From Martelella sp. AD-3 (GTDB lineage Bacteria; Pseudomonadota; Alphaproteobacteria; Rhizobiales; Rhizobiaceae), in NCBI RefSeq assembly GCF_001578105.1, contig NZ_CP014275.1, forward strand, positions 186,001-250,000: 64,000 nt of DNA, given 5' to 3'. The position numbers and the translations under genes are program-made. Positions 54,840 to 63,536 of this stretch are shown one piece after another. How positions within the stretch are numbered: position 1 is the stretch's first letter; each line of letters starts with the position of its first letter. The notes under the pieces were generated by a model. That model worked only from the letters and a program-made list of their open reading frames with translations. It ran no database searches and was not told the origin of the DNA.

Positions 54840-56224
54840 CAGCTCGTCCGGATCGTTTCGAAGAGGGCGCGGATCGCCTGCGCCTCGCCGCCCGCCGGGC
54901 CGAAGTCGCGATCGGCCGGCGCGTGGCCGTAAATATCGAAATGCGCCCACGTCCTTGCCCGTCCGATGAAGCGCTTCAGGAAAAGCGCGGCGGTGATCGA
55001 ACCGGCCATGCCGCCGGCCGGCGCATTGGTCAGGTCGGCAATCCCGGTCTTCAGCCGCGCGTCATAGCCGGCAAAAAGCGGCATGCGCCAGAGCGGATCG
55101 GAAAGCGCTTCGCCGCTCCTGTGCAGCGTTTCGGCAAAGGCGTCGCTGTCGGTGAAGAACGGCGCGATGTCCGGGCCGAGCGCCACGCGGGCGGCCCCCG
55201 TCAGCGTCGCCATGTCGATCAGAAGGTCGGGAAGCTCCTCGTCCGCATAGGTCAGCGCGTCGGCAAGGATGAGGCGTCCCTCCGCATCGGTATTGTCGAT
55301 CTGCACGGTAAGCCCCTTGCGCGAGCGGTAGATGTCGCCCGGGCGGAAGGCATTGCCGGCGATCGCGTTCTCGACGCTCGGGACGATGACGCGCAGGTCG
55401 ACGTCGAGGCCGGCGTCCATGATCATCAGCGCCAGCGCCATGACATTGGCGGCGCCGCCCATGTCCTTTTTCATAAGGCCCATGCCGGCCGCCGACTTGA
55501 TGTCGAGGCCGCCGGTGTCGAAACAGACGCCCTTGCCGACAAGGGCGATGCTCCTTGCGCCCTTGCGGCCCCAGCGCAGCTCCATCAGGCGAGGCGCTTT
55601 CTCCCCGGCGCGGCCGACCGCGTGGATCAGCGGAAAGCCCTTTGCCAGAAGGTCATCGCCGCGAATCGCGCCGAATTCCGCGCCGTAATGACCGGCCAGG
55701 CGTTCGAAGGCGTGCTCCAGGTGATCGGGCTGCATGTCGTTGGCCGGGGTGTTGATCAGGTCGCGGGCGAGAAAGATGGCGGCAACCGTCCGCTCGATTG
55801 CATCCCGGTCGCAGTCTTCAGGCACGGCGAGGCGAGCCTTTCCGGCTGTGGACGGCTTCAGGTAGCGCTCGAACCGGTAGCCGCCCGCGGCAAAACCGAT
55901 CAACGCCTGGCGCAGATCGCCCTGAAAGCCCGTAAGCCGCCAGTCGCCTGCCGGCAGAAGCCTGGAAAGGCGACCGGTCACGAAGGGCGCATTCCCCTGT
56001 CCGAGGCCGAAGAGGGCACCGGCAACACCGCCGTCATCGCCGGGCGCGAGCAGGAGCTCACCCTCGCGGGCGGAAAATCCCGCCGAGCGGGCAAAAAGGC
56101 GGATATTTTCCGGGAGGATGTCGGGTCTTTCGAGATCGGTCGGCGTTACCGCATAGAGCGGCTTTGTCTCTGAACCGGTTGTGCAAAACGGCGAAAGGCG
56201 TTCGAAAAACTGGAAACTGGGCAT
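54839..56224 (-). CDS. M17 family leucyl aminopeptidase-like peptidase
   Basis: A 461-residue metallo-aminopeptidase. The C-terminal catalytic domain has the two-zinc site in VGKGVCFDTGGLDIKSAAGM and MKKDMGGAA, and NTDAEGRLILAD. The N-terminal domain is divergent, as in rhizobial paralogues of PepA. The start MPSFQFF (56224) fits the family opening; an ATG ten codons upstream is possible. It is coupled to the NlpC/P60 gene, suggesting a joint role in peptide or murein-peptide turnover. It is divergent from the TPR lipoprotein gene. Confidence 0.88.
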   Translation of the reverse strand: MPSFQFFERLSPFCTTGSETKPLYAVTPTDLERPDILPENIRLFARSAGFSAREGELLLAPGDDGGVAGALFGLGQGNAPFVTGRLSRLLPAGDWRLTGFQGDLRQALIGFAAGGYRFERYLKPSTAGKARLAVPEDCDRDAIERTVAAIFLARDLINTPANDMQPDHLEHAFERLAGHYGAEFGAIRGDDLLAKGFPLIHAVGRAGEKAPRLMELRWGRKGARSIALVGKGVCFDTGGLDIKSAAGMGLMKKDMGGAANVMALALMIMDAGLDVDLRVIVPSVENAIAGNAFRPGDIYRSRKGLTVQIDNTDAEGRLILADALTYADEELPDLLIDMATLTGAARVALGPDIAPFFTDSDAFAETLHRSGEALSDPLWRMPLFAGYDARLKTGIADLTNAPAGGMAGSITAALFLKRFIGRARTWAHFDIYGHAPADRDFGPAGGEAQAIRALFETIRTS

Positions 56225-56353
56225 CTGTGTTCGCTTGTCGGTGTCGTCCCGCATACTTTCGCGGGAAAAAACTTTCTGTAAAGTGTCGTAAAGCCTCGGA
56301 AATGATTCCTTACGCTGATCGGGGCGCGGAGAACAGACGGAGTTTGCCTTAAA

Positions 56354-57160
56354 ATGACCAATCCGACCGGGCTTTCAGGAAAAGCGGCACTGGCTCTCGT
56401 TGTGGCGGCCATCGCGATTTCAGGCTGCGCCAGCGTGCGCAGGCCGATGACCACGGCGCAATACATGTCCGCTGAAGAGATAGCCGCGCTCTCGCCCTCA
56501 CAGCGCCAGATGGCGAGCTACCGGCTCGAAACGGCCTATCTGTCCAGGCCCGGAAGCGTCAAGGCCGGTGTCGCCTGGTCGGAATATCTGAAGGCCGAGG
56601 GGCGCTACGGCGAAGCCAATCAGGTGATGCGCGAGGTTGCCGCGCGCAATCCGGATTCCGGCGATGCGCTGCTTCACTATGCCGAAACGCAGGCGGCCCT
56701 CGGCTATTACCCGGATGCGCTGCGCACGGTCCGCAATGCGGAAGCGGCGTCGCCGCGCGACTGGCGAACCTTCTCGCAGGAGGGGCTGATTCTCGACCAG
56801 ATGGGCAAGCCGGTGGAGGCGCGCATGCGCTACCGTCAGGCGCTCACATTGTCGCCGAAGAACCCGGAGGTGCTGTCCAACATGGCGGTCTCCTACGTGT
56901 TGACCCATGATCTGGCGACGGCGGAGAATTATCTGCGCGAGGCAATTGCCCAGCGTGATGCCAGCCCGGAAGTCCGGGTCAACCTGGCGCTGGTGCTGGC
57001 GCTTCAGGGCAAGCAGCAGGAGGCCGAGCGCGTTGCCACCAGCGGCGTATCGGCGGAAGAGGCCCAGGCCAATCTGGCGGCTCTCCAGGCCGCCACGGCG
57101 CCCGGCGGCGCCTGGGAACGATACGCCGTCGGTGCGGGCGGGCAACAGACCGCCATGTGA
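56354..57160 (+). CDS. TPR-repeat lipoprotein, TadD-like
   Basis: A 268-residue protein with a lipoprotein signal (lipobox AISGC, lipidated Cys25) followed by tetratricopeptide repeats from about residue 70 (GRYGEANQVMREVAARNP; GYYPDALRTVRNAEAASP; GKPVEARMRYRQALTLSP; HDLATAENYLREAI). It resembles TadD of Flp/Tad pilus systems, but no other tad genes are near, so the pilus role is uncertain. The C-terminal 30 residues are Ala/Gly-rich. Confidence 0.82.
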   Translation: MTNPTGLSGKAALALVVAAIAISGCASVRRPMTTAQYMSAEEIAALSPSQRQMASYRLETAYLSRPGSVKAGVAWSEYLKAEGRYGEANQVMREVAARNPDSGDALLHYAETQAALGYYPDALRTVRNAEAASPRDWRTFSQEGLILDQMGKPVEARMRYRQALTLSPKNPEVLSNMAVSYVLTHDLATAENYLREAIAQRDASPEVRVNLALVLALQGKQQEAERVATSGVSAEEAQANLAALQAATAPGGAWERYAVGAGGQQTAM

Positions 57161-57183
57161 TCGCGGTGCCAGGAGCGCCGGTC

Positions 57184-57402
57184 TCAGGATATTGCGCGGA
57201 TGAGGAACCCCGCGAGCGCAAAGAGGCCGGCAAGGCTTGTCGCGAAAAAGAGGAGGCTGCCGGCGAGCGTCAGCCACAGGGCCCAGTTGATGCCCTTTCC
57301 GCGTGCATGTTTCGAACTATAGATGATCTTCGCATCGTCAGCGTCCCAACCGGCCATGGCGCGCAGTTGGTCGGCGAAGATGAACTCCGGCACTTCGATC
57401 AT
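57184..57402 (-). CDS. Small membrane protein of unknown function
   Basis: A possible 72-residue protein beginning MIEVPEFIFADQLRAMAGW, with a polar first half and a single long hydrophobic stretch near the C-terminus (WALWLTLAGSLLFFATSLAG). No family is recognised and no clear ribosome site precedes the ATG. It is convergent with the TPR gene (23 bp). The hydrophobic, in-frame composition is unlike the shadow frames nearby. About 230 bp between it and yacG hold no gene that I can see. Confidence 0.45.
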   Translation of the reverse strand: MIEVPEFIFADQLRAMAGWDADDAKIIYSSKHARGKGINWALWLTLAGSLLFFATSLAGLFALAGFLIRAIS

Positions 57403-57634
57403 ATCGGCCGCCGCTGAGGTTGCGGCGGAATTCTGGCGGCTGGAGATGTTTCGTCTCACTGCCCTGCTCCCTTGTCTGTCCCGTTTCCGCCCTTGCGGAC
57501 GAAAACCTCCCTGCCAACAAGTATAGAGCAATTCGTTCAAAAAACGATCACAAATTGCAATCGCAGGTGCATAAAACCGGCTTGATCCACCGGGAAAGGC
57601 TCAATATCGGACCGTTCGCCACCAAAGGTTGCTT

Positions 57635-57835
57635 CTATTGCTCCTCGCCGCCGGGCTTCGATTCGTCCTCGGTGACGGGAATTGCATAAGATCCGGTCAA
57701 CCAGCGGGAGAGATCGAGCTGGCGGCAACGGTCGCTGCAGAAGGGGTAGTTCTCCCGCGTCGAGGGACGCCCGCATTCGGGGCATTTGCGGGGTTTTCTC
57801 AACGGTTCGACGCGGACGTCGCTGTCATTGCCCAT
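57635..57835 (-). CDS. yacG: DNA gyrase inhibitor YacG
   Basis: A 66-residue zinc protein. Four Cys ligands form CPECGRPSTRENYPFCSDRC, followed by RQLDLSRWLTGSYAIP, the YacG consensus. E. coli YacG binds GyrB and inhibits gyrase. Its start overlaps the end of maf by 11 bp, and it ends the infA-maf-yacG run. Confidence 0.9.
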   Translation of the reverse strand: MGNDSDVRVEPLRKPRKCPECGRPSTRENYPFCSDRCRQLDLSRWLTGSYAIPVTEDESKPGGEEQ

Positions 57836-58457
57836 CTTTGCTCCATCCTTCGCAAATGTTATAGCCGCGGCCGGAAAGGAGCGTCTGCGTTTCGTAGAGC
57901 GGCAGGCCGACCACAGCGGAATAGGAGCCGACGAGGCGCTCGATGAAGGCCGCCGCGCGGCCCTGGACGGCATAGGCGCCTGCTTTGCCGCGCCATTCGC
58001 CGCAGGCCAGATAGGCCTCGATCTCTGTCTTCGAGAGATGCTTGAAGCTGACGCGCGTTTCAACGATCCGCAGGCTTTCCTCGGCCGCCCCGGCAATCCT
58101 GACGCAAAGGCCGGTGAAAACCCGATGATTGCGACCGGACAGGAGCGAAAGGCAGGACATGGCCTCGTCTTCGCTTGAAGCCTTGGGCAGGATGCGCCTG
58201 CCGACGGCGACCACCGTATCGGCGGCCAGAACGGCTGCGCCGCGCCAGGCAACATCGTCTTCCAGCATTCCGGCCACCACGCCGGCCTTGCCGCGGGCAA
58301 GCCGTCCGGCCAGAAGCCGCGGCGTCTCCTTTGCAAGAGGGGTTTCGTCGATATCGGCGGGCAGGATGCGGTCGGGCTTAACGCCGATCTGGTCCAGAAG
58401 GTCCACGCGGCGCGGCGAGGCCGATGCCAGGACAAGTTTTGTCTTTGCCACGGTCAA
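57825..58457 (-). CDS. maf: Maf family nucleotide pyrophosphatase
   Basis: A 210-residue nucleoside triphosphate pyrophosphatase of the Maf family, thought to clear modified nucleotides. Signatures are LVLASASPRRVDLLDQIG, the acidic VLAADTVVAVGRRIL, and KAGAYAVQGRAAAFIERLVGSYS. The start is not an ATG: TTG (58457, with GGGA six bases upstream) or GTG two codons later. It lies between infA and yacG and overlaps yacG. Confidence 0.92.
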   Translation of the reverse strand: MTVAKTKLVLASASPRRVDLLDQIGVKPDRILPADIDETPLAKETPRLLAGRLARGKAGVVAGMLEDDVAWRGAAVLAADTVVAVGRRILPKASSEDEAMSCLSLLSGRNHRVFTGLCVRIAGAAEESLRIVETRVSFKHLSKTEIEAYLACGEWRGKAGAYAVQGRAAAFIERLVGSYSAVVGLPLYETQTLLSGRGYNICEGWSKDGQ

Positions 58458-58493
58458 ACCCGTTCCCGAACGCTTGAGAGGAGGCAGACGCTT

Positions 58494-58712
58494 CTACTTG
58501 AAGCGATAGGTGATCCGGCCCTTGGTCAGGTCATAAGGGGTCATTTCCACAAGCACCTTGTCGCCGGCGAGAACGCGGATACGGTTCTTGCGCATGCGGC
58601 CGGCGGTGTGGGCGATGATTTCGTGGTCGTTTTCAAGCTTCACCCGGAATGTCGCATTCGGCAGAAGCTCGACGACGACGCCCGGAAATTCCAGTACTTC
58701 TTCTTTAGCCAT
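58494..58712 (-). CDS. infA: Translation initiation factor IF-1
   Basis: A 72-residue S1/OB-fold protein with the near-invariant sequence [18 protein letters not shown], then [16 protein letters not shown] and [15 protein letters not shown]-1 occupies the ribosomal A site during initiation. It is essential and of standard length. Upstream on its strand lies a 256-bp gap containing a perfect 16-bp inverted repeat. Confidence 0.97.
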   Translation of the reverse strand: MAKEEVLEFPGVVVELLPNATFRVKLENDHEIIAHTAGRMRKNRIRVLAGDKVLVEMTPYDLTKGRITYRFK

Positions 58713-58739
58713 TTATGTCGTTTCTTTTCTTTCCTGCGC

Positions 58740-58786
58740 CCGGCGATCGGCCGGAACGCTTCAATCCCCGTCCGGCCGATCGCCGG
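58740..58786. repeat. Perfect 16-bp inverted repeat in the infA leader
   Basis: CCGGCGATCGGCCGGA (58740-58755) and its exact complement (58771-58786) enclose a 15-base loop, 28-74 bp upstream of the infA ATG. No T-run follows on either strand, so it is not an ordinary terminator. Confidence 0.7.
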
Positions 58787-58968
58787 CATGACAGACGGGG
58801 ACACTGTTGCTTCAATGATCTGCAGCGTATCGGCTGCGCTTGAAAACAAACGCGCGGCGCTGCTGAATTGCGGCGAAACCTACACAATAGTTCAACGTTT
58901 GTGAACCATGTTTGCTCCCGCCGTCGTTTTTTGTTCACGTGACGTTCGAAACCCTGACGCAGAAGGGG

Positions 58969-59442
58969 TCAGCCGCGCCAGTAGAGCACGCAGAACAGCG
59001 TGAACAGGCGCCGCGCTGTGTCGAAATCGAGTTCGATCTTGCCTTTCAGCCGGTCCTGAAGGGTTTGCGAGCCCTCATTGTGGATCCCGCGCCGGCCCAT
59101 GTCGATCGCCTCGATCTTGCTCGGGCTCGCCGTCTTGATCGCCTCGTAATAGCTCTCGCAGATCATGAAATAGTCCTTCACGATCCGCCGGAACGGCGTC
59201 AGTGACAGGATGTGGGTTGCGACCTTGTCGCCGTTTTCGAGCGTGATGTCGAAGATCAGCCGCTTCTCGATGATCGAGAGCGTCAGCTTGTAGGGGCCGC
59301 CGGCATGGCCGACCGGACGGAAGTGGTTTTCCTCGAGCAGGTCGAAGATGGCGACGGCGCGCTCATGCTCGACATCAGGCGAAGCGCGGCCGATGCTCTC
59401 GTCGAGAACAACGTCACTCAGCCTGTATTCGCCCGTCGTCAT
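58969..59442 (-). CDS. UPF0262 family protein
   Basis: A 157-residue protein of a family confined to alphaproteobacteria, with no known function. Recognisable stretches are [58 protein letters not shown] and [16 protein letters not shown]. The start [10 protein letters not shown] lies two bases after the hisD stop, so it is co-translated with hisD. The usual next gene, a low-molecular-weight phosphatase, is absent. Confidence 0.9.
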   Translation of the reverse strand: MTTGEYRLSDVVLDESIGRASPDVEHERAVAIFDLLEENHFRPVGHAGGPYKLTLSIIEKRLIFDITLENGDKVATHILSLTPFRRIVKDYFMICESYYEAIKTASPSKIEAIDMGRRGIHNEGSQTLQDRLKGKIELDFDTARRLFTLFCVLYWRG

Positions 59443-59444
59443 GT

Positions 59445-60749
59445 CTATTCCTTGCGGTTGAGGCGGATGGCGACCGATCGTGCATGGGCGCCCAGCCCTT
59501 CGCATTCTGCAAGCTCGATGGCCGCCGGCGCAAGTCTATTCAGCTGTTCGGGCCCCAGACGAAGGATGGAGGTGCGCTTCATGAAATCGAGAACGCCGAG
59601 CCCGGAGGAAAAGCGGGCGGAACGGGCGGTCGGAAGGACGTGGTTCGAGCCGCCGACATAGTCGCCGATCGCTTCCGGCGTATAATGCCCGGCAAAGATC
59701 GCGCCTGCATTGCGCACCTTCGGGATCAGCGCGTCCGGATCATCGACGGCGAGTTCCAGGTGTTCGGGCGCGACGCGGTTGGCGAGCGAAAGCGCGGCGT
59801 CGAGATCGGAAACAGTGATGATCGCGCCATAGTCGCGCCAGCTCGCGCCGGCGATCTCGCCGCGCGGCAGGGTCTTCAGCTGCCGCTCGACCGCCTGCTC
59901 GACGGCCTCGCCGAGCGGCTTGTCGGTGGTGATCAGGATCGACTGCGCCGCGGCGTCGTGCTCGGCCTGGGCCAGAAGGTCGGCGGCGATCCAGTCCGGA
60001 TTGTTCTCGCCGTCGGCGATCACCAGCACTTCCGAAGGACCGGCGATCATGTCGATGCCGACCGTGCCGAAGACGGCGCGCTTGGCGGCGGCCACATAGG
60101 CATTGCCGGGGCCGACGATCTTGGAGACCGGGGCGATCGTGTCGGTGCCGTAGGCGAGCGCTGCCACCGCCTGGGCGCCGCCGATCCGGTAAATCTCGGT
60201 GATGCCCGCGATCTTCGCTGCCGCCAGCACCGCCGGATTGATCTTGCCCTTCATCGCGGGCACGACCATGACGACGCGCTCGACGCCTGCGACCCTGGCC
60301 GGCACGGCATTCATCAGCACCGAACTTGGGTAGCTTGCAGTCCCGCCCGGCACGTAGAGCCCGACGGCCTCGACCGCCGTCCAGCGGTGGCCAAGCGTGA
60401 CGCCGATATCGTCCTCATAGGAATCGTCCGGCGGCAACTGGCGGGCGTGATGCTTGCGGATGCGTTCCTCGGCAAGCCGCAACGCGTCGATGACCTTCGG
60501 GTCGACGGCGGCAATTGCGGCCTCCATCTCCTCTGTGCCAACCTTCATCGGCGTGGCGGGATCGGAAAAATCGACATCGTCGAAACGCGCCGAATAGGCG
60601 GCAAGGGCTGCATCGCCGTTTGCGCGGATATCGGCGATGATCGCATCGACGGTGTCGCCGACATCCTTGGAGACTTCGCGCTTCATCGAAAGCAGCGCCG
60701 TAAAGGCGGTTTCAAAGTCGTCGGCGGCTGTATCGAGCCAGATGGCCAT
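59445..60749 (-). CDS. hisD: Histidinol dehydrogenase
   Basis: HisD oxidises histidinol to histidine in two NAD-dependent steps. The 434-residue protein shows [20 protein letters not shown], the [12 protein letters not shown] region, [13 protein letters not shown] (zinc-site Gln and His) and the catalytic Glu-His in [10 protein letters not shown]. The start at MAIWLDT has GAGG six bases upstream; an upstream in-frame TTG is less likely. It lies between DUF2948 and UPF0262 genes on the minus strand. Confidence 0.96.
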   Translation of the reverse strand: MAIWLDTAADDFETAFTALLSMKREVSKDVGDTVDAIIADIRANGDAALAAYSARFDDVDFSDPATPMKVGTEEMEAAIAAVDPKVIDALRLAEERIRKHHARQLPPDDSYEDDIGVTLGHRWTAVEAVGLYVPGGTASYPSSVLMNAVPARVAGVERVVMVVPAMKGKINPAVLAAAKIAGITEIYRIGGAQAVAALAYGTDTIAPVSKIVGPGNAYVAAAKRAVFGTVGIDMIAGPSEVLVIADGENNPDWIAADLLAQAEHDAAAQSILITTDKPLGEAVEQAVERQLKTLPRGEIAGASWRDYGAIITVSDLDAALSLANRVAPEHLELAVDDPDALIPKVRNAGAIFAGHYTPEAIGDYVGGSNHVLPTARSARFSSGLGVLDFMKRTSILRLGPEQLNRLAPAAIELAECEGLGAHARSVAIRLNRKE

Positions 60750-60804
60750 GTTTGCCTCACTCAATCAGATGGGAATTCATTCCGGTCAACACACAAACAC
60801 TGTC

Positions 60805-61245
60805 TCAGCGCGGATGATGCGGCTTGCCGCGCGCTTCCCAGCTTGCCGAAAGATCGGCGAGAAGCACCTCGATACATTCCACATCCGCGACGATCTCGCC
60901 GCCGCCCGAAAGGGTGATGACCAGCGAGCCTTCCGGCCCGTCTCCGGTTTTCTCGAATGTCACCGAAAGCATGTTGGAGACCTCGTCATCGGCCTTTCGG
61001 TCAAGCCCGATGCTGCGCACGGCGGTGACCCGCTTGAACACGAGCGCAGCCCGCCGCCGCTCCGGCTTCTTGAAGAATCCGCGCTTGTTTTCCCAGACGA
61101 AGCGATTGCACAGAAGCTGGAACTGCCCGGCGACCCTCGAGAACGTCACGTCCTTCGACAGAAACACGGCGTCCTGGACATGCGCCGAGATGATGGCGAG
61201 GTCTTCGTCATCCAGCGCCATGAGTTTCAGTTGATCGGTGGACAT
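60805..61245 (-). CDS. DUF2948 family protein
   Basis: A 146-residue protein conserved next to hisD in Rhizobiales; function unknown. Recognisable parts are LKLMALDDEDLAIISAHVQD, FLSKDVTFSRVAGQFQLLCN, RFVWE and VECIEVLLADLSASWEARGK. It is mostly beta-rich, with no membrane segment or signal peptide. It lies 55 bp before hisD and 118 bp after murA. Confidence 0.87.
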   Translation of the reverse strand: MSTDQLKLMALDDEDLAIISAHVQDAVFLSKDVTFSRVAGQFQLLCNRFVWENKRGFFKKPERRRAALVFKRVTAVRSIGLDRKADDEVSNMLSVTFEKTGDGPEGSLVITLSGGGEIVADVECIEVLLADLSASWEARGKPHHPR

Positions 61246-61363
61246 GTCAAAATTCCCGGCGGGTTTAAGGTTTTAAACCGAGATAAGGCGATAGCCGCCG
61301 TTTCGCAACCGTTGCAGCGCCGGGATTGTCCGCGTCGACAGGAAAATGATGCCGGGTTCGGCC

Positions 61364-62656
61364 TCAGTCGCTGATCCGCTCGACGATCGCGCCGCAGCGG
61401 GTGAGCTTTTCCTCCAGCCGCTCGAAACCGCGATCGAGGTGATAGACGCGCGAGACCGTCGTCTCGCCCCTGGCAGCAAGCCCGGCAATGACGAGCGAAA
61501 CCGAGGCGCGCAGGTCCGTCGCCATCACCGGCGCGCCGTGCAGTTCCTTCACGCCCCTGATGGTCGCCGTCTGGCCGGAGAGCGAGATATCTGCGCCGAG
61601 GCGGGCAAGCTCCTGTACGTGCATGAAGCGGTTTTCGAAGATCGTCTCGACGATGCGGGACGTGCCCCTGGCGCGGGTCATCAGCGCCATGAACTGCGCC
61701 TGAAGGTCGGTCGGGAAGCCCGGATACGGCTCGGTGGTGATGTCCACGGGACGGATATCGTCGCCGTGTCCGATGACGTGGATGCCGGTCTCCGTCGGGG
61801 TGATTTCCGCGCCGGCGGCCCGGATCGCCTCGATGGCGGCGCTCAGGAGCGTGGCATCGCTGTTCTCGAGCGTCACTTCGCCGCCGGCCATGGCAACGGC
61901 CATGGCATAGGTGCCGGTCTCGATCCTGTCCGGAAGCACGGTGTGGCGCGCGCCGGAAAGCGAGGTTACGCCGTCAATGGTGATCGTCGGCGTGCCGGCC
62001 CCTTCGATCTTCGCGCCCATGGCCTTCAGACAATTGGCGAGGTCGACGACTTCCGGTTCGCGCGCGGCGTTCTCCAGAACAGTGGTGCCGTTGGCAAGCG
62101 TTGCCGCCATCATCAGCGTATGCGTCGCGCCGACCGAGACCTTGGGGAAGACATAATGGCGGCCCACGAGCCCGCCCTTCGGCGCTTTCGCCTCGACATA
62201 GCCCTGCTCGATCTCGATTTCCGCGCCGAGCGCCTTCAACCCGTCTATGAAGAGATCGACGGGGCGCGTGCCGATGGCGCAGCCGCCCGGCAGGGAGACC
62301 CGGGCGATGCCCTCTCGCGCCAGAAGCGGGCCGATGACCCAGAAGGAGGCGCGCATCTTGCGCACCAGGTCATAGGAGGCCGTGGTGTCGGTAATCGTCG
62401 GGCAGTTGAAATGGATGGTGCGGGCATAGCCGTCCTGCTGGCGCTCGCGCCGGCCGTTGACGGAGATGTCGACGCCGTGATTGCCGAGAATGCGCATCAG
62501 AAGCTCGACATCGGCCAGGTGCGGCACATTTTCGAGCGTCAGCGTGTCGCTGGTCAGAAGCGAAGAGATGATCAGCGGCAGCGCGGCATTCTTCGCGCCG
62601 GAAATGGGAATGACGCCCTTCAAGGGGTTGCCACCGACGACTTTTATTTGATCCAT
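61364..62656 (-). CDS. murA: UDP-N-acetylglucosamine 1-carboxyvinyltransferase
   Basis: MurA starts peptidoglycan precursor synthesis by adding enolpyruvate to UDP-GlcNAc. The 430-residue protein has the [10 protein letters not shown] motif (Lys22, Asn23) and the catalytic loop [15 protein letters not shown] with Cys126, which predicts fosfomycin sensitivity of the target. Length and fold pattern (inside-out barrels) are standard. It leads the minus-strand run murA-DUF2948-hisD-UPF0262-infA-maf-yacG. Confidence 0.97.
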   Translation of the reverse strand: MDQIKVVGGNPLKGVIPISGAKNAALPLIISSLLTSDTLTLENVPHLADVELLMRILGNHGVDISVNGRRERQQDGYARTIHFNCPTITDTTASYDLVRKMRASFWVIGPLLAREGIARVSLPGGCAIGTRPVDLFIDGLKALGAEIEIEQGYVEAKAPKGGLVGRHYVFPKVSVGATHTLMMAATLANGTTVLENAAREPEVVDLANCLKAMGAKIEGAGTPTITIDGVTSLSGARHTVLPDRIETGTYAMAVAMAGGEVTLENSDATLLSAAIEAIRAAGAEITPTETGIHVIGHGDDIRPVDITTEPYPGFPTDLQAQFMALMTRARGTSRIVETIFENRFMHVQELARLGADISLSGQTATIRGVKELHGAPVMATDLRASVSLVIAGLAARGETTVSRVYHLDRGFERLEEKLTRCGAIVERISD

Positions 62657-62837
62657 GCCACATTTTCCGGGAAAAACCCGGCCTCTTCTTGAAAGTTCAG
62701 GCGCGTCTAAACGAAACGTCGGCCATGATCAATCGCAATGGTTGACAAGTCGTTGAGCAGGTCCGGTCAAATCAGCGAAAAATGGCAGGTCTATGTTCCG
62801 GGGCGCCAAAATACCGGCAGTCCCGCGGTCGCTGTTT

Positions 62838-63017
62838 TCAGCCCTCGTCCTTTTGCCGGGAGGCGGGCAGGCCATCGGTCTCGTCGGCGGCGCCCTTGCG
62901 TCGCGCCCGCGACTGTTGCTTGCGCCGCGTGAGATTTTCGCGCAGCTTCTGGGCGGCGCGCTCCCGGCGCAGCGTTGCGGCATCCGTTTTTTCCTTCCGT
63001 GGCTCGGCGTTGTCCAT
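62838..63017 (-). CDS. Small basic protein of unknown function upstream of murA
   Basis: A 59-residue reading frame from ATG (63017) to TGA. It starts MDNAEPRKEKTDAATLRRER, continues with AAQKLRENLTRRKQQSRARR and ends GLPASRQKDEG. The composition is highly charged and probably helical, with no membrane segment. GGAGGG lies nine bases before the ATG, a strong ribosome site. I recall a similar short gene between tRNA-Thr and murA in other rhizobia, but cannot verify it here. Confidence 0.62.
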   Translation of the reverse strand: MDNAEPRKEKTDAATLRRERAAQKLRENLTRRKQQSRARRKGAADETDGLPASRQKDEG

Positions 63018-63169
63018 CTCGCCACACCCTCCTCAAGCGTACTTTCCGTCGAAATGCGGATTAGGGAAAAGAAATCTGTTTCCCGTCTTGCACTTGAAGC
63101 GGAGCTATGGCAATAGGCCGCTTGCCTGCACCAAACAGTGCCGGGCACGCTTCGCAACGCCGAAGTCGG

Positions 63170-63244
63170 GCTGCTATAGCTCAGGGGTAGAGCACTCCCT
63201 TGGTAAGGGAGAGGCCGAGAGTTCAAATCTCTCTAGCAGCACCA
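63170..63244 (+). tRNA. tRNA-Thr (anticodon GGT)
   Basis: A complete 75-base tRNA with encoded CCA. The acceptor arms GCTGCTA and TAGCAGC pair perfectly. The D-arm AGCTCAGGGGTAGAGC, anticodon stem CTCCC/GGGAG with loop TTGGTAA (anticodon GGT, reading ACC/ACT), and T-arm GAGAGTTCAAATCTCTC are all standard. Confidence 0.97.
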
Positions 63245-63536
63245 CTTATCTCACTGAAAACAAACAGTTTTATCGGCACCCCATTCCCTGCTTCCCGGCA
63301 GGTAAAAGCAGAACAAACCATGATTTCCCGTCTAAATCCGGGGAAAATCCGGGAAGTTCGTTCTCGTGCCGTTCTGGTGCAGAAAAGCAAATCGCCGCCC
63401 CGATAGCCCTCGGAAGCGGCGACAATTGCATAGCAAACCACGCAAGTTTTGCTAATTCACAGTACCAGACTGCGAACCCCTGCACAATTGAAAATGCCGC
63501 AAAGCGCGCCTCCAACTTCATTTTTGGAGGGGCATA

